Assembly: GCA_964510375.1 (NCBI GenBank)
Contig: CAZEBR010000020.1
Coordinates: 1 to 29,308 of the forward strand
Length of the DNA: 29,308 nucleotides
Direction: 5' to 3'
Origin: CAYLJV01 sp964510375
GTDB lineage: Archaea; Hadarchaeota; Hadarchaeia; Hadarchaeales; JAGGTB01
In this document: piece after piece, positions 7,505-13,783 of the stretch
How the letters are laid out: every line of letters starts with the position of its first letter
Position numbering within the stretch: position 1 is the stretch's first letter
Position numbers and translations under genes: made by a program
The notes under the pieces: model-generated
Seen by the model: the letters and a program-made list of their open reading frames with translations, nothing else
Told to the model about the DNA's origin: nothing
Database searches by the model: none

Positions 7505-7690
7505 TTAACGAACCCTCAGGGCGTAGCGGCCGGGAGTATCGACGTTCATTCTCTCGGCTATTTGAGAGCTTTCAGGATTAAGTATTATCACGTACCCTCT
7601 CCACTCATCAGAAAAGGAAGATTCCTTACAGACAGGACATACATCTCCCTCCACGAGTCTATGACAATTTTTACAAGCCTTTCTAGCCAC
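7505..7690 (-). CDS. spt4: Transcription elongation factor Spt4 (RpoE'')
   Basis: A small zinc protein that pairs with Spt5 to clamp RNA polymerase for processive elongation. The 61-residue product shows the zinc ribbon KACKNC and CPVC (CxxC ... CxxC) and the family's C-terminal block DEWRGYVIILNPESSQIAER with PGRYALRVR. I chose the GTG at 7688-7690, which gives MARKACKNC as in other archaeal Spt4 proteins. GGTGA (7696-7700) stands five bases before it, and it overlaps the Rpo7 stop codon (GTGGCTAG). A longer upstream start would add a basic ten-residue tail inside the Rpo7 gene. Co-transcription with Rpo7 is certain from the overlap. The next gene, the methyltransferase, is 198 bases away. 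Confidence 0.95.
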   Translation of the reverse strand: MARKACKNCHRLVEGDVCPVCKESSFSDEWRGYVIILNPESSQIAERMNVDTPGRYALRVR

Positions 7691-8240
7691 TTTCCTCACC
7701 TTCCTTCCTTTCTTCCTCAATCCACTCGAACTTGCCCAGACCTGGTTGCCTCATGGTCAGGCCAATCTTGCCCCTCTCGCCCTTGGTCATGCTCACGGAA
7801 ACTACCCTAACCCTGACTCGGTCGCCCTCCGTCAGCCTCCGATTAGTTTCTTTGCCAATGAGGGCATTTTTCTTCGGATCATGGTTAATGTAGTCATCGG
7901 TTACCTGAGAGACGTGGGCGAGTCCATCCATCGCTCCGAGCCTCACGAATGCACCGAAGTCGACTATTTCTACAACTTCACCAGGAGTAATCTCGTGAAG
8001 CATCGGTTTGTATACGAGAGCATTGAACGTTACATTATGAAAACTTGCGGCCTCCCCCATCACCACTTTTCCGGTTTCTACCTTTTCAACATCAATTATG
8101 GATAGTATAACTCCTAGATCATTGTCAATGAGGCCCTCGTAGCTGTTTCTCAGTATATCCAATACTGCCTCCTTTCTAGGTTCATCAAACCTCTCCGGAG
8201 GCACGCGAACTGTATCTTCAATTTTTACAAGTTCAAACAT
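7683..8240 (-). CDS. rpo7: RNA polymerase subunit Rpo7 (RpoE')
   Basis: The stalk subunit of archaeal RNA polymerase, which with Rpo4 binds emerging RNA and helps open the promoter. The 185-residue protein starts MFELVKIEDTVRVPPERF. It has the N-terminal RNP-like domain to about residue 80 and an S1 domain (ITPGEVVEIVDFGAFVRLG, then GLAHVSQVTDDYI) to about residue 165. A charged tail ends EEGEESG. The ATG at 8240 is preceded by GAGG at a spacing of seven bases. The last bases overlap the Spt4 start. In many euryarchaea Rpo7 directly follows the PIN-domain gene after aIF2 gamma. Here the pyrophosphatase, a RAM-domain gene and a gap intervene, so Rpo7 needs its own promoter in the region above 8240. 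Confidence 0.96.
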   Translation of the reverse strand: MFELVKIEDTVRVPPERFDEPRKEAVLDILRNSYEGLIDNDLGVILSIIDVEKVETGKVVMGEAASFHNVTFNALVYKPMLHEITPGEVVEIVDFGAFVRLGAMDGLAHVSQVTDDYINHDPKKNALIGKETNRRLTEGDRVRVRVVSVSMTKGERGKIGLTMRQPGLGKFEWIEEERKEGEESG

Positions 8241-8558
8241 TGTGTTTCCTCAATCTCATGCATCCTTATTAATAGTTCTCATTCAGATAGTGATTTATCC
8301 TTACTATTCAAATACCCTCGGCTTTTTACTCTTCATGCTTTATAATCTTCCGGTTTTCATTTTCAAACTTCCGTTTCACTCATCACTAAAAAATTAAGCG
8401 GTAGTCAGACTCTTCGCAATTACTGCTTGAAAAGCTAATATAATTATGTCACGACAGTAGTTAAATGGATTGTGATCTCTACGGGCACAGAGAACAGAGA
8501 GCAACTCCTAATAATAGATCGGAAAAATAATCGCACAGATTCCAAATAAAGTACCCCA

Positions 8559-8657
8559 ATGGCTGACTCTAGAAAGCGCCGAAACTATACAAACGGTAAA
8601 ATTCCTAAATTTAAAGCTGAGGCATTAGAGATTTTACCCAGTGAGTCAGGAGAGTAT
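8559..8657 (+). CDS. Possible 5' end of an unidentified gene cut by the scaffold gap
   Basis: An ATG at 8559 opens 33 codons (beginning MADSRKRRNYTNGKIPKFKA) with no stop before the N run. An in-frame TAA lies just upstream at 8547-8549. The product is basic and not recognised. There is no clear ribosome-binding site. It may be a real truncated gene, a mobile-element remnant or chance, and I cannot decide. Confidence 0.2.
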
Positions 8658-8667
8658 NNNNNNNNNN
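8658..8667. other. Scaffold gap (10 N)
   Basis: Ten N, the same placeholder length as at 3512. The 11-base sequence CTAAATTTAAA lies directly after the gap and again 42 bases before it. That may have stopped assembly or allowed a false join. Confidence 0.97.
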
Positions 8668-8680
8668 CTAAATTTAAAAC

Positions 8681-8690
8681 AATATTTATT
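8681..8690 (+). promoter_or_regulatory. Candidate TATA box for the RAM-domain gene
   Basis: AATATTTATT, 34-43 bases before the ATG at 8724. A start site near 8712 would leave a short leader that contains the GGTGA ribosome-binding site. Confidence 0.45.
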
Positions 8691-8723
8691 TCACTAGAAA
8701 GAAAGTATTAAATTGGTGAAATC

Positions 8724-8954
8724 ATGGCTGGCGCTTTGATATTGATAACCGCAAAGGTAGGAACGATGAAAGAGGTCTTGGATAAAATCAAGGACTTAGA
8801 TTCGATTACCGAGGCACGGATGCTTACCGGACCCTATGACATAATGGCTATAGCAGAAGCCGACGAAATGCCAAAAATTACCAACATACTGGTCGATAAA
8901 ATAAGGAAATTAGAAAACGTTGAAGACACCGTTACGAACGTTTATATTGAGTAA
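8724..8954 (+). CDS. Stand-alone Lrp/AsnC ligand-binding (RAM) domain protein
   Basis: 76 residues matching only the C-terminal alpha/beta effector domain of Lrp/AsnC regulators: ALILITAKVGTMKEVLDKI, then the LTGPYDIMAIAEAD block, ending VTNVYIE. The N-terminal DNA-binding helix-turn-helix is absent. Stand-alone RAM proteins form dimers or octamers, bind amino acids or other small ligands and can modulate full-length partners; the ligand here is unknown. The start is fixed by GGTGA four bases before the ATG. It is a single gene with its own AT-rich promoter and T-rich terminator, convergent with the pyrophosphatase. A paralogue lies at 23636-23893. Confidence 0.9.
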   Translation: MAGALILITAKVGTMKEVLDKIKDLDSITEARMLTGPYDIMAIAEADEMPKITNILVDKIRKLENVEDTVTNVYIE

Positions 8955-8975
8955 TCGGACCTACCGCCTTCTAGC

Positions 8976-8997
8976 TTTTTTTAATTTTTTAATTTTT
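8976..8997 (+). terminator. T-rich terminator after the RAM-domain gene
   Basis: Three T runs (7, 6 and 5) separated by AA, starting 22 bases after the stop codon. Archaeal termination typically uses such T tracts without a stem. Confidence 0.6.
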
Positions 8998-9027
8998 CAA
9001 CAGCCTGAGCTTCATTAATATGGTAAT

Positions 9028-9041
9028 AAAAAATAGAAAAA
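9028..9041 (-). terminator. T-rich terminator after the membrane pyrophosphatase
   Basis: On the minus strand TTTTTCTATTTTTT follows the pyrophosphatase stop by a few bases. It faces the terminator of the convergent RAM-domain gene. Confidence 0.45.
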
Positions 9042-9045
9042 TAAT

Positions 9046-11055
9046 TCAGAAAAGCGGTACGAAAAGCAATGACACCATCGCCATAAGCTTGATCAATATA
9101 TTCAGGGCCGGTCCGGACGTGTCCTTAAACGGATCTCCGACCGTATCTCCCGTCACGGCAGCGGCATGAGCTTCGCTACCCTTTCCACCTAGATTACCTT
9201 CCTCAATGTATTTCTTGGCATTATCCCAAGCTCCTCCGGCATTTGCCAGAGTAATCGCCAGCAGTAAACCCGTGACAATGGCGCCCGCCAACAGGCCACC
9301 TAAAATCTCTGAATCCCACAGTCCTACCACAATAGGTACGACAACTGCAAGTCCACCCGGCAGTATCATGTTTTTTAGGCCGGCATTTGTACTGATCTCT
9401 ATACACTTGAGGTATTCGGGTTCCGTCTCGCCTTCCAAAATGCCTGGCATTTCGCTGAACTGTCTTCTGACTTCCTTAACCATTTCCGAAGCACCCTTAC
9501 CCACAGCGGACATCGTCAAGGCCGAGAATATGAATGTGAGTAGGCCACCTATCAAAAGACCAATGACAACAGAGGGATTACTGATACTTAGAGCAGAGGC
9601 CTCCAGACCTACGTAGCTGATATAGGAAGAAAATAGAGCCACCGATGTCAGGGCCGCTGAACCTATCGCAAATCCCTTCCCGATGGCGGCGGTCGTGTTT
9701 CCTACAGCATCCAACTTCTCGGCGCGTTCCCTTACTTCCTGACCCATTCCTCCCATCTCAGCGATTCCCGCAGCATTATCATTTACCGGTCCGTAAGTAT
9801 CGGTAGCCAGAGTGATGCCCAGAGTGCTCAACATTCCCACCGCAGCTATGGGTATTCCATAATAACCGGAGAAATGGAAAGACACCCCTATAGCTATACA
9901 AACCGCAACGACCGGAATCAAAGTACTACCAAGTCCTATCGAAAATCCACTAATTATATTGGTTGCAGGTCCAGTTTCGGAAGACTCTGCGATCGACTGA
10001 GTCGGCCTAAATCTAGCTTCGGTAAAGTACTCCGACGCCAATCCTATGGAGATACCGGCCGCGAGACCGGCCACCACTGCGTAAAAGGGCTCTATTATTC
10101 CCAAATAGTAATGCGTAAGGAGATAGGAAAAAATAACCATAACAGCGGCACTGCCGAAGGTCCCCTTATTTAAAGCATTGTGAAGGTCCCCGATATCGGG
10201 ATCTTCCCCCGGAGATACAAACACCATGCCAATGAGAGAAGCGAAAACTCCAAAAGCAGCCAGAAGGAGGGGATACAGCATCGCCTCTGAACTTCCGATT
10301 CCAATCGCCGCCACCCCAGTCGCCCCAATGGCGATCGCAGATATTATCGATCCGGCGTAGGATTCAAAGAGATCGGCCCCCATTCCAGCGACATCCCCGA
10401 CATTATCCCCAACGTTGTCTGCTATCGTGGCGGGGTTCCTAGGATCATCTTCAGGTATCTTTTCTTCCACCTTGCCAACGAGGTCAGCACCCATGTCGGC
10501 AGCCTTCGTATAAATTCCTCCCCCCACACGGGCAAAGAGCGCAATCGAACTTGCACCGAATCCAAATCCTATCAAAATATCGGGTTCAGGGAAGAAATGG
10601 AATAAAACTGATAAGCCAGCTAGAGCAAGACCGACCACCGTTAACCCCATAACAGCTCCACTGGAAAAACCAATCCTCAAACCTTTTCCAATATCGGACG
10701 AAGCTCCCACAGCCGCCCTCGAGTTGGATTTCGTAGCTATTCTCATGCCTATATTTCCGGCCAAAGCAGAACAGACCGCTCCTACCGCAAAAGCCAGAGC
10801 AGCCTCATCAGGAATACCGGTCAGAATTATTACTACAGCAATAATTATGACAAATATAGACAAGGGTTTGTACTCGCTATTTAGAAAAGTCATTGCTCCC
10901 TCATAGATACGATCTGATAATCCGCTTACCTTTTCATTGCCTCTAGGTTGTCTCAATACCCACGTCGCCAAAAAAACAGCAAAAGCTAACGCAAGGAATC
11001 CTACAAAAGTAACTAGACCCAAACTCAGGATTGAATTCAGCCCTATTCCAAGCAT
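9046..11055 (-). CDS. hppA: Membrane ion-translocating pyrophosphatase, K+-dependent and probably Na+-type
   Basis: 669 residues with about 16 membrane segments. It couples PPi hydrolysis to export of Na+ or H+. Catalytic loops are intact: GGGIYTKAADMGADLVGKVE (178-197), DNVGDNVGDVAGMGADLF (213-230), TDTYGPVNDNAAGIAEMGG (418-436) and the C-terminal GDTVGDPFKDTSGP. The GNTTAA at 452-457 has Ala where K+-independent enzymes have Lys, so it should need K+. Glu231 in DLFESY is at the position used by K+-dependent Na+ pumps such as the Thermotoga enzyme; plant K+-dependent H+ pumps have Gly there and the Glu one turn further along. Hence Na+ (or Na+/H+) transport is the likelier activity. The ATG has GAGGAG just upstream and lies 12 bases after the PIN-gene stop, so it is co-transcribed with aIF2 gamma and PIN. 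Confidence 0.96.
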   Translation of the reverse strand: MLGIGLNSILSLGLVTFVGFLALAFAVFLATWVLRQPRGNEKVSGLSDRIYEGAMTFLNSEYKPLSIFVIIIAVVIILTGIPDEAALAFAVGAVCSALAGNIGMRIATKSNSRAAVGASSDIGKGLRIGFSSGAVMGLTVVGLALAGLSVLFHFFPEPDILIGFGFGASSIALFARVGGGIYTKAADMGADLVGKVEEKIPEDDPRNPATIADNVGDNVGDVAGMGADLFESYAGSIISAIAIGATGVAAIGIGSSEAMLYPLLLAAFGVFASLIGMVFVSPGEDPDIGDLHNALNKGTFGSAAVMVIFSYLLTHYYLGIIEPFYAVVAGLAAGISIGLASEYFTEARFRPTQSIAESSETGPATNIISGFSIGLGSTLIPVVAVCIAIGVSFHFSGYYGIPIAAVGMLSTLGITLATDTYGPVNDNAAGIAEMGGMGQEVRERAEKLDAVGNTTAAIGKGFAIGSAALTSVALFSSYISYVGLEASALSISNPSVVIGLLIGGLLTFIFSALTMSAVGKGASEMVKEVRRQFSEMPGILEGETEPEYLKCIEISTNAGLKNMILPGGLAVVVPIVVGLWDSEILGGLLAGAIVTGLLLAITLANAGGAWDNAKKYIEEGNLGGKGSEAHAAAVTGDTVGDPFKDTSGPALNILIKLMAMVSLLFVPLF

Positions 11056-11067
11056 GGTTTCTCCTCG

Positions 11068-11463
11068 TTAGATTTCCGTGTTTGTCTCAAGGTGAGACTT
11101 CTGACGTAAAAATATTACGGGTATCCCCCTTTCCCCCAAAAGTCTCCGAAGTTCCTTATCATTGGTTCCTACCACGCAGTTCTCCCGATTCTCGGCAAGC
11201 CTCAGTATTTCCTCGTCGGCAGGTCTCTCCGACTCCTCCTTCCGAAAATCGGACGCCAGTTCTAATGCGACGCCTGCGGCCCTACTTTCCGAGAGATTAC
11301 CGTTTTCCTGTAAGTTCTCCAGCTCATCGATCACCACTTTGGGAACGACAATTTCGTACTTCCTGTCTATAATCCTGTCCAGTTCGCTGAATATATCGAC
11401 CCCATGATTCTCGGGGATCATGAGAAAATTAGCATCCAGAATTACACATAAGTCGGTCATCAT
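11068..11463 (-). CDS. PIN-domain ribonuclease (Fcf1/Utp24-like)
   Basis: 131 residues, one PIN domain. Acidic active-site candidates are Asp10 in VILDANFLMIP, Glu in VIDELENL (about residue 47), an Asp in RPADEEILRLA and Asp in VVGTNDKELRRLL. The family is the archaeal protein encoded beside aIF2 gamma and is related to eukaryotic Fcf1/Utp24, which cleaves pre-rRNA. A rRNA-processing role is inferred from family and context. The start is one of two adjacent ATGs (11463 or 11460). Ten bases separate it from the aIF2 gamma stop, and twelve separate its own stop from the pyrophosphatase start. This is not a toxin-type PIN: there is no antitoxin gene, and the position is a conserved translation-cluster site. 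Confidence 0.88.
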   Translation of the reverse strand: MMTDLCVILDANFLMIPENHGVDIFSELDRIIDRKYEIVVPKVVIDELENLQENGNLSESRAAGVALELASDFRKEESERPADEEILRLAENRENCVVGTNDKELRRLLGERGIPVIFLRQKSHLETNTEI

Positions 11464-11473
11464 AAACCCGGAA

Positions 11474-12688
11474 TCAGCTTATAATCCCATATCCGATAAG
11501 ACGCCATCTACCGCTTATACGCCTGCTTATGGCAACTCTGCTCCCCTCTTCAGTGCAGACTGGCAATTTGAGCTTAACTTCGGCCTCGGAATCCCTAGCG
11601 CTGGTCACGGTGCCCACGCTCGTGGCCGTTCCCACGTTCAGCATCAGGGGCTCGTTGGTCCTCAACGGTTCTACCTCCTTCTCCTCGTCCATACCCACGA
11701 CCTTTTCTAATAGATTGGCTTGTATCTCGATATCGTTCACGGGTTCGGGCAGGGACCCCGGTTCACCGGCAACAGAGCCCGCCAGATTATCGGATTTTGT
11801 ATAAAATGGATCAAAATTTGTGCCGACGCCGATCAATCCGCCGGGCCGCGCTTCCTCGACGGTCTCGTTTCCCTCGTGTAAACTGACGACATCGGAATTT
11901 AGTGGTTCCCAAAATGACTTTCCCTTCCTTTCGACCTGTACTCCCGGTCTAATCTCTATCTCGTCGCCGACCTCCCATCTACCCCTCGTTAAAGATCCGC
12001 CCACTATCCCCCCGGTCAGGTCCTCCGGTTTAGTGCCGGGCTTATTCACATCAAACGATCTGGCGACTAACATCCTAGGGGATTTCGAGAGATCCCTCTT
12101 GGGAGTCGGAATCTGGTTTTCCACAGCTTCTATTACTTTGTCGATATTAACCCCGTGCGCTGCCGATATCGGCACAACGGGAGATCCTTCGGCAATCGTC
12201 CCCTCCAAAAAATCCTGAATTTGATGATAATTCTCCATGACCTCATCCCGCGACACGAGGTCTATCTTATTCTGAACGACCACTATGTTATCTACACCGA
12301 TTATTTCGAGGCCCTTAAGGTGTTCCTTAGTTTGAGGCTGAGGGCACTCCTCGTCCGCAGCTATGATCAAAACCGCACCGTCCATGATCGCCGCGCCGGA
12401 CAACATTGTAGCCATCAAGGTTTCGTGACCAGGTGCATCCACAAACGATATTTTACGAGTAGGTTCGGTACTTCCACCGCAATCCGGACATTCTTTCTCC
12501 ACGGTGTACGTATCACAGTCCTCGCATTTTCTGAAGACGGTATCCGCATAACCCAATCTAATAGAAATCCCACGCTTGAGTTCCTCGCTGTGCCTATCCG
12601 TCCAAGCACCGGAAAGCGCCTCGGTGAGGGTCGTCTTTCCATGGTCCACGTGGCCGATCATTCCTAAGTTAAGGTGTGGGATTGGCAT
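11474..12688 (-). CDS. Translation initiation factor aIF2 subunit gamma
   Basis: The GTPase subunit of aIF2, which brings initiator Met-tRNA to the ribosome. The 404-residue protein has G1 GHVDHGKTT (12-20), a zinc knuckle with Cys55, Cys58, Cys67 and Cys70, G3 DAPGH (84-88), G4 NKID near 145-150 and the two beta-barrel domains expected of the family (ending RRISGRWRLIGYGIIS). Length is normal. The ATG at 12688 has an AAGGAGAT (12693-12700) four bases upstream and a good TATA box at 12722-12729. Transcription can therefore start here independently of S6e and the pilin-like gene. Downstream PIN and pyrophosphatase genes are tightly spaced and probably in the same transcript. Confidence 0.97.
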   Translation of the reverse strand: MPIPHLNLGMIGHVDHGKTTLTEALSGAWTDRHSEELKRGISIRLGYADTVFRKCEDCDTYTVEKECPDCGGSTEPTRKISFVDAPGHETLMATMLSGAAIMDGAVLIIAADEECPQPQTKEHLKGLEIIGVDNIVVVQNKIDLVSRDEVMENYHQIQDFLEGTIAEGSPVVPISAAHGVNIDKVIEAVENQIPTPKRDLSKSPRMLVARSFDVNKPGTKPEDLTGGIVGGSLTRGRWEVGDEIEIRPGVQVERKGKSFWEPLNSDVVSLHEGNETVEEARPGGLIGVGTNFDPFYTKSDNLAGSVAGEPGSLPEPVNDIEIQANLLEKVVGMDEEKEVEPLRTNEPLMLNVGTATSVGTVTSARDSEAEVKLKLPVCTEEGSRVAISRRISGRWRLIGYGIIS

Positions 12689-12721
12689 ATCTATCTCCTT
12701 TATTCAGTTTTACTAATGCCG

Positions 12722-12729
12722 TATAAAAG
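12722..12729 (-). promoter_or_regulatory. TATA box for aIF2 gamma-PIN-pyrophosphatase
   Basis: The minus strand reads CTTTTATA, 34 bases before the aIF2 gamma ATG. The predicted start site falls just upstream of the AAGGAGAT ribosome-binding site. Confidence 0.6.
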
Positions 12730-12769
12730 TGGTAGGAGCGTTGGGATAATGAGGTTTCAGAGGTTCGCC

Positions 12770-13282
12770 CTACTGTTTAGACTCTACAGTCAACTCGAAA
12801 CTGCGCTCATCGCAGATATCGCCGCCATGCAACACGCGCGCATTTACCACAAAGGTCATCGAAACTACTCCGTCGTAGAGTTCCCCTCCCAGATCGAAAT
12901 TATATAGCCCGGTTTTCTCCTCGGTCCTGAGGGAACGATTCACAGAAACGGTCAACCTATATTCCCCATTTTCTTCCGTAATAGGATTATCAGCATATTT
13001 CATCTCGGCCTTAGGAGATACAGAAGCGATTTGTATCTTGAGATTATCGTAAGTATTTTCAGTTGGATTCTCTATCTGAGTCTTTAAAAGGACAGTCTCT
13101 CCCTCGGTGATTGTATGATCTTCAAGCTCCAACTTGGAAAAACGGGGAGCAGTCTCGTTCTGCCCGGAAGAAGAATGTATAAACCAGAAAATTGTTCCAG
13201 ATATCGCCGCTATAATAACTATCACCGCTATTACGAGGTAAAGGTTTCGGGATATGCCCTTTTTTCCGGAGATGAATCTCAT
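12770..13282 (-). CDS. Membrane-anchored protein with pilin-like N-terminus, unknown function
   Basis: 170 residues. A basic head (MRFISGKKGISRNLY) is followed by one hydrophobic segment (about residues 15-34, LVIAVIVIIAAISGTIFWF). The remainder is an external domain with alternating beta-strand sequence (FSKLELEDHTITEGETVLLK; LTVSVNRSLRTEEK; VVSMTFVVNARV), similar to Ig-like or CARDB-type folds of archaeal surface proteins. The KKGIS before the hydrophobic stretch resembles the class III (pilin/archaellin) processing site, but a simple membrane anchor is equally possible. It lies between S6e and aIF2 gamma, normally adjacent genes. It has its own TATA-like box, ATTTTATA at 13315-13322, and no strong ribosome-binding site. 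No named family was recognised. Confidence 0.8.
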   Translation of the reverse strand: MRFISGKKGISRNLYLVIAVIVIIAAISGTIFWFIHSSSGQNETAPRFSKLELEDHTITEGETVLLKTQIENPTENTYDNLKIQIASVSPKAEMKYADNPITEENGEYRLTVSVNRSLRTEEKTGLYNFDLGGELYDGVVSMTFVVNARVLHGGDICDERSFELTVESKQ

Positions 13283-13314
13283 TTAGGTCACGCTCTAAAC
13301 TTTTGACTCCTTCG

Positions 13315-13322
13315 TATAAAAT
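13315..13322 (-). promoter_or_regulatory. Candidate TATA box for the pilin-like gene
   Basis: The minus strand reads ATTTTATA, 33 bases before the ATG at 13282, giving a leader of about 10 bases. Confidence 0.5.
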
Positions 13323-13363
13323 CTCGTCGAAATTTCGTAACCGGCGGCGTCTTACATCGAGCT

Positions 13364-13783
13364 TTATTCCTCGGAGCCGGATACCTCTTCATCTTGAACT
13401 TCGTCGGACTCGAGACCTAGAAGTTGTTCGATAGGCTTATCTCCTTTCTCCACGATCTTGGTGTTCAATTGAGCAATCTGCGCGGAAACTTTATTCCCTC
13501 GAACGGTTTTACGTCTCCTCATACCCTCATCCTTTGGATTATAACCAGTTCCTCCGCTAAGTACCGTCTTTATTCTCCTCTCGCTCTTTACGTCCTTCCT
13601 AATTGGAAAACCCTCCTCGTCGGAGCCACCGGTAATCAATAGTTTGTAATTCGATAGACCGATTTCTCCACCGTCGAAAGTATCACCTACCGTCAGCCCA
13701 ATCAAACTTTGGAATTGGGATTCTTCCGGCTCTATCTGATATGCCTTTCCTTCTTTTGGGTCCGAAACCACTACTCTAGTCAT
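13364..13783 (-). CDS. rps6e: Ribosomal protein S6e (eS6)
   Basis: A 139-residue small-subunit protein. The family core is clear: MTRVVVSDPKEGKAYQIE, GLTVGDTFDGGEIGL, YKLLITGGSDEEGFPIRKDV and GMRRRKTVRGNKVS. The C-terminus ends in a short acidic tail (about residues 122-139, ESDEVQDEEVSGSEE), longer than in many archaea and in line with the acidic tails on S24e and S27ae. The ATG overlaps the last base of the aIF5B stop (TAATG), so the two are translationally coupled. The next gene on the strand, the pilin-like protein, is 81 bases away with its own promoter. Confidence 0.96.
   Translation of the reverse strand: MTRVVVSDPKEGKAYQIEPEESQFQSLIGLTVGDTFDGGEIGLSNYKLLITGGSDEEGFPIRKDVKSERRIKTVLSGGTGYNPKDEGMRRRKTVRGNKVSAQIAQLNTKIVEKGDKPIEQLLGLESDEVQDEEVSGSEE

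Larger units (their letters stand above)
8241..8723. other. Gene-poor stretch between Rpo7 and the RAM-domain gene
   Basis: 483 bases holding no recognisable complete gene, tRNA or rRNA. AT-rich boxes near 8265-8300 on the minus strand may drive Rpo7. Around 8399-8424 a GCGGTA and a TACTGC can pair (one G-U) around a loop of about 14-17 bases. From about 8559 an open frame runs into the scaffold gap (separate entry). The sequence CTAAATTTAAA occurs on both sides of the gap, at 8605-8615 and 8668-8678. Confidence 0.7.

Noticed and set aside
8440..8549. A short open frame upstream of the second scaffold gap, ending at a TAA at 8547
   Set aside because: No start codon with a ribosome-binding site, and no recognisable motif.
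11068..11463. PIN protein as a toxin of a toxin-antitoxin pair
   Set aside because: No antitoxin-like gene is adjacent, and the position beside aIF2 gamma is that of the conserved Fcf1-like archaeal PIN protein.
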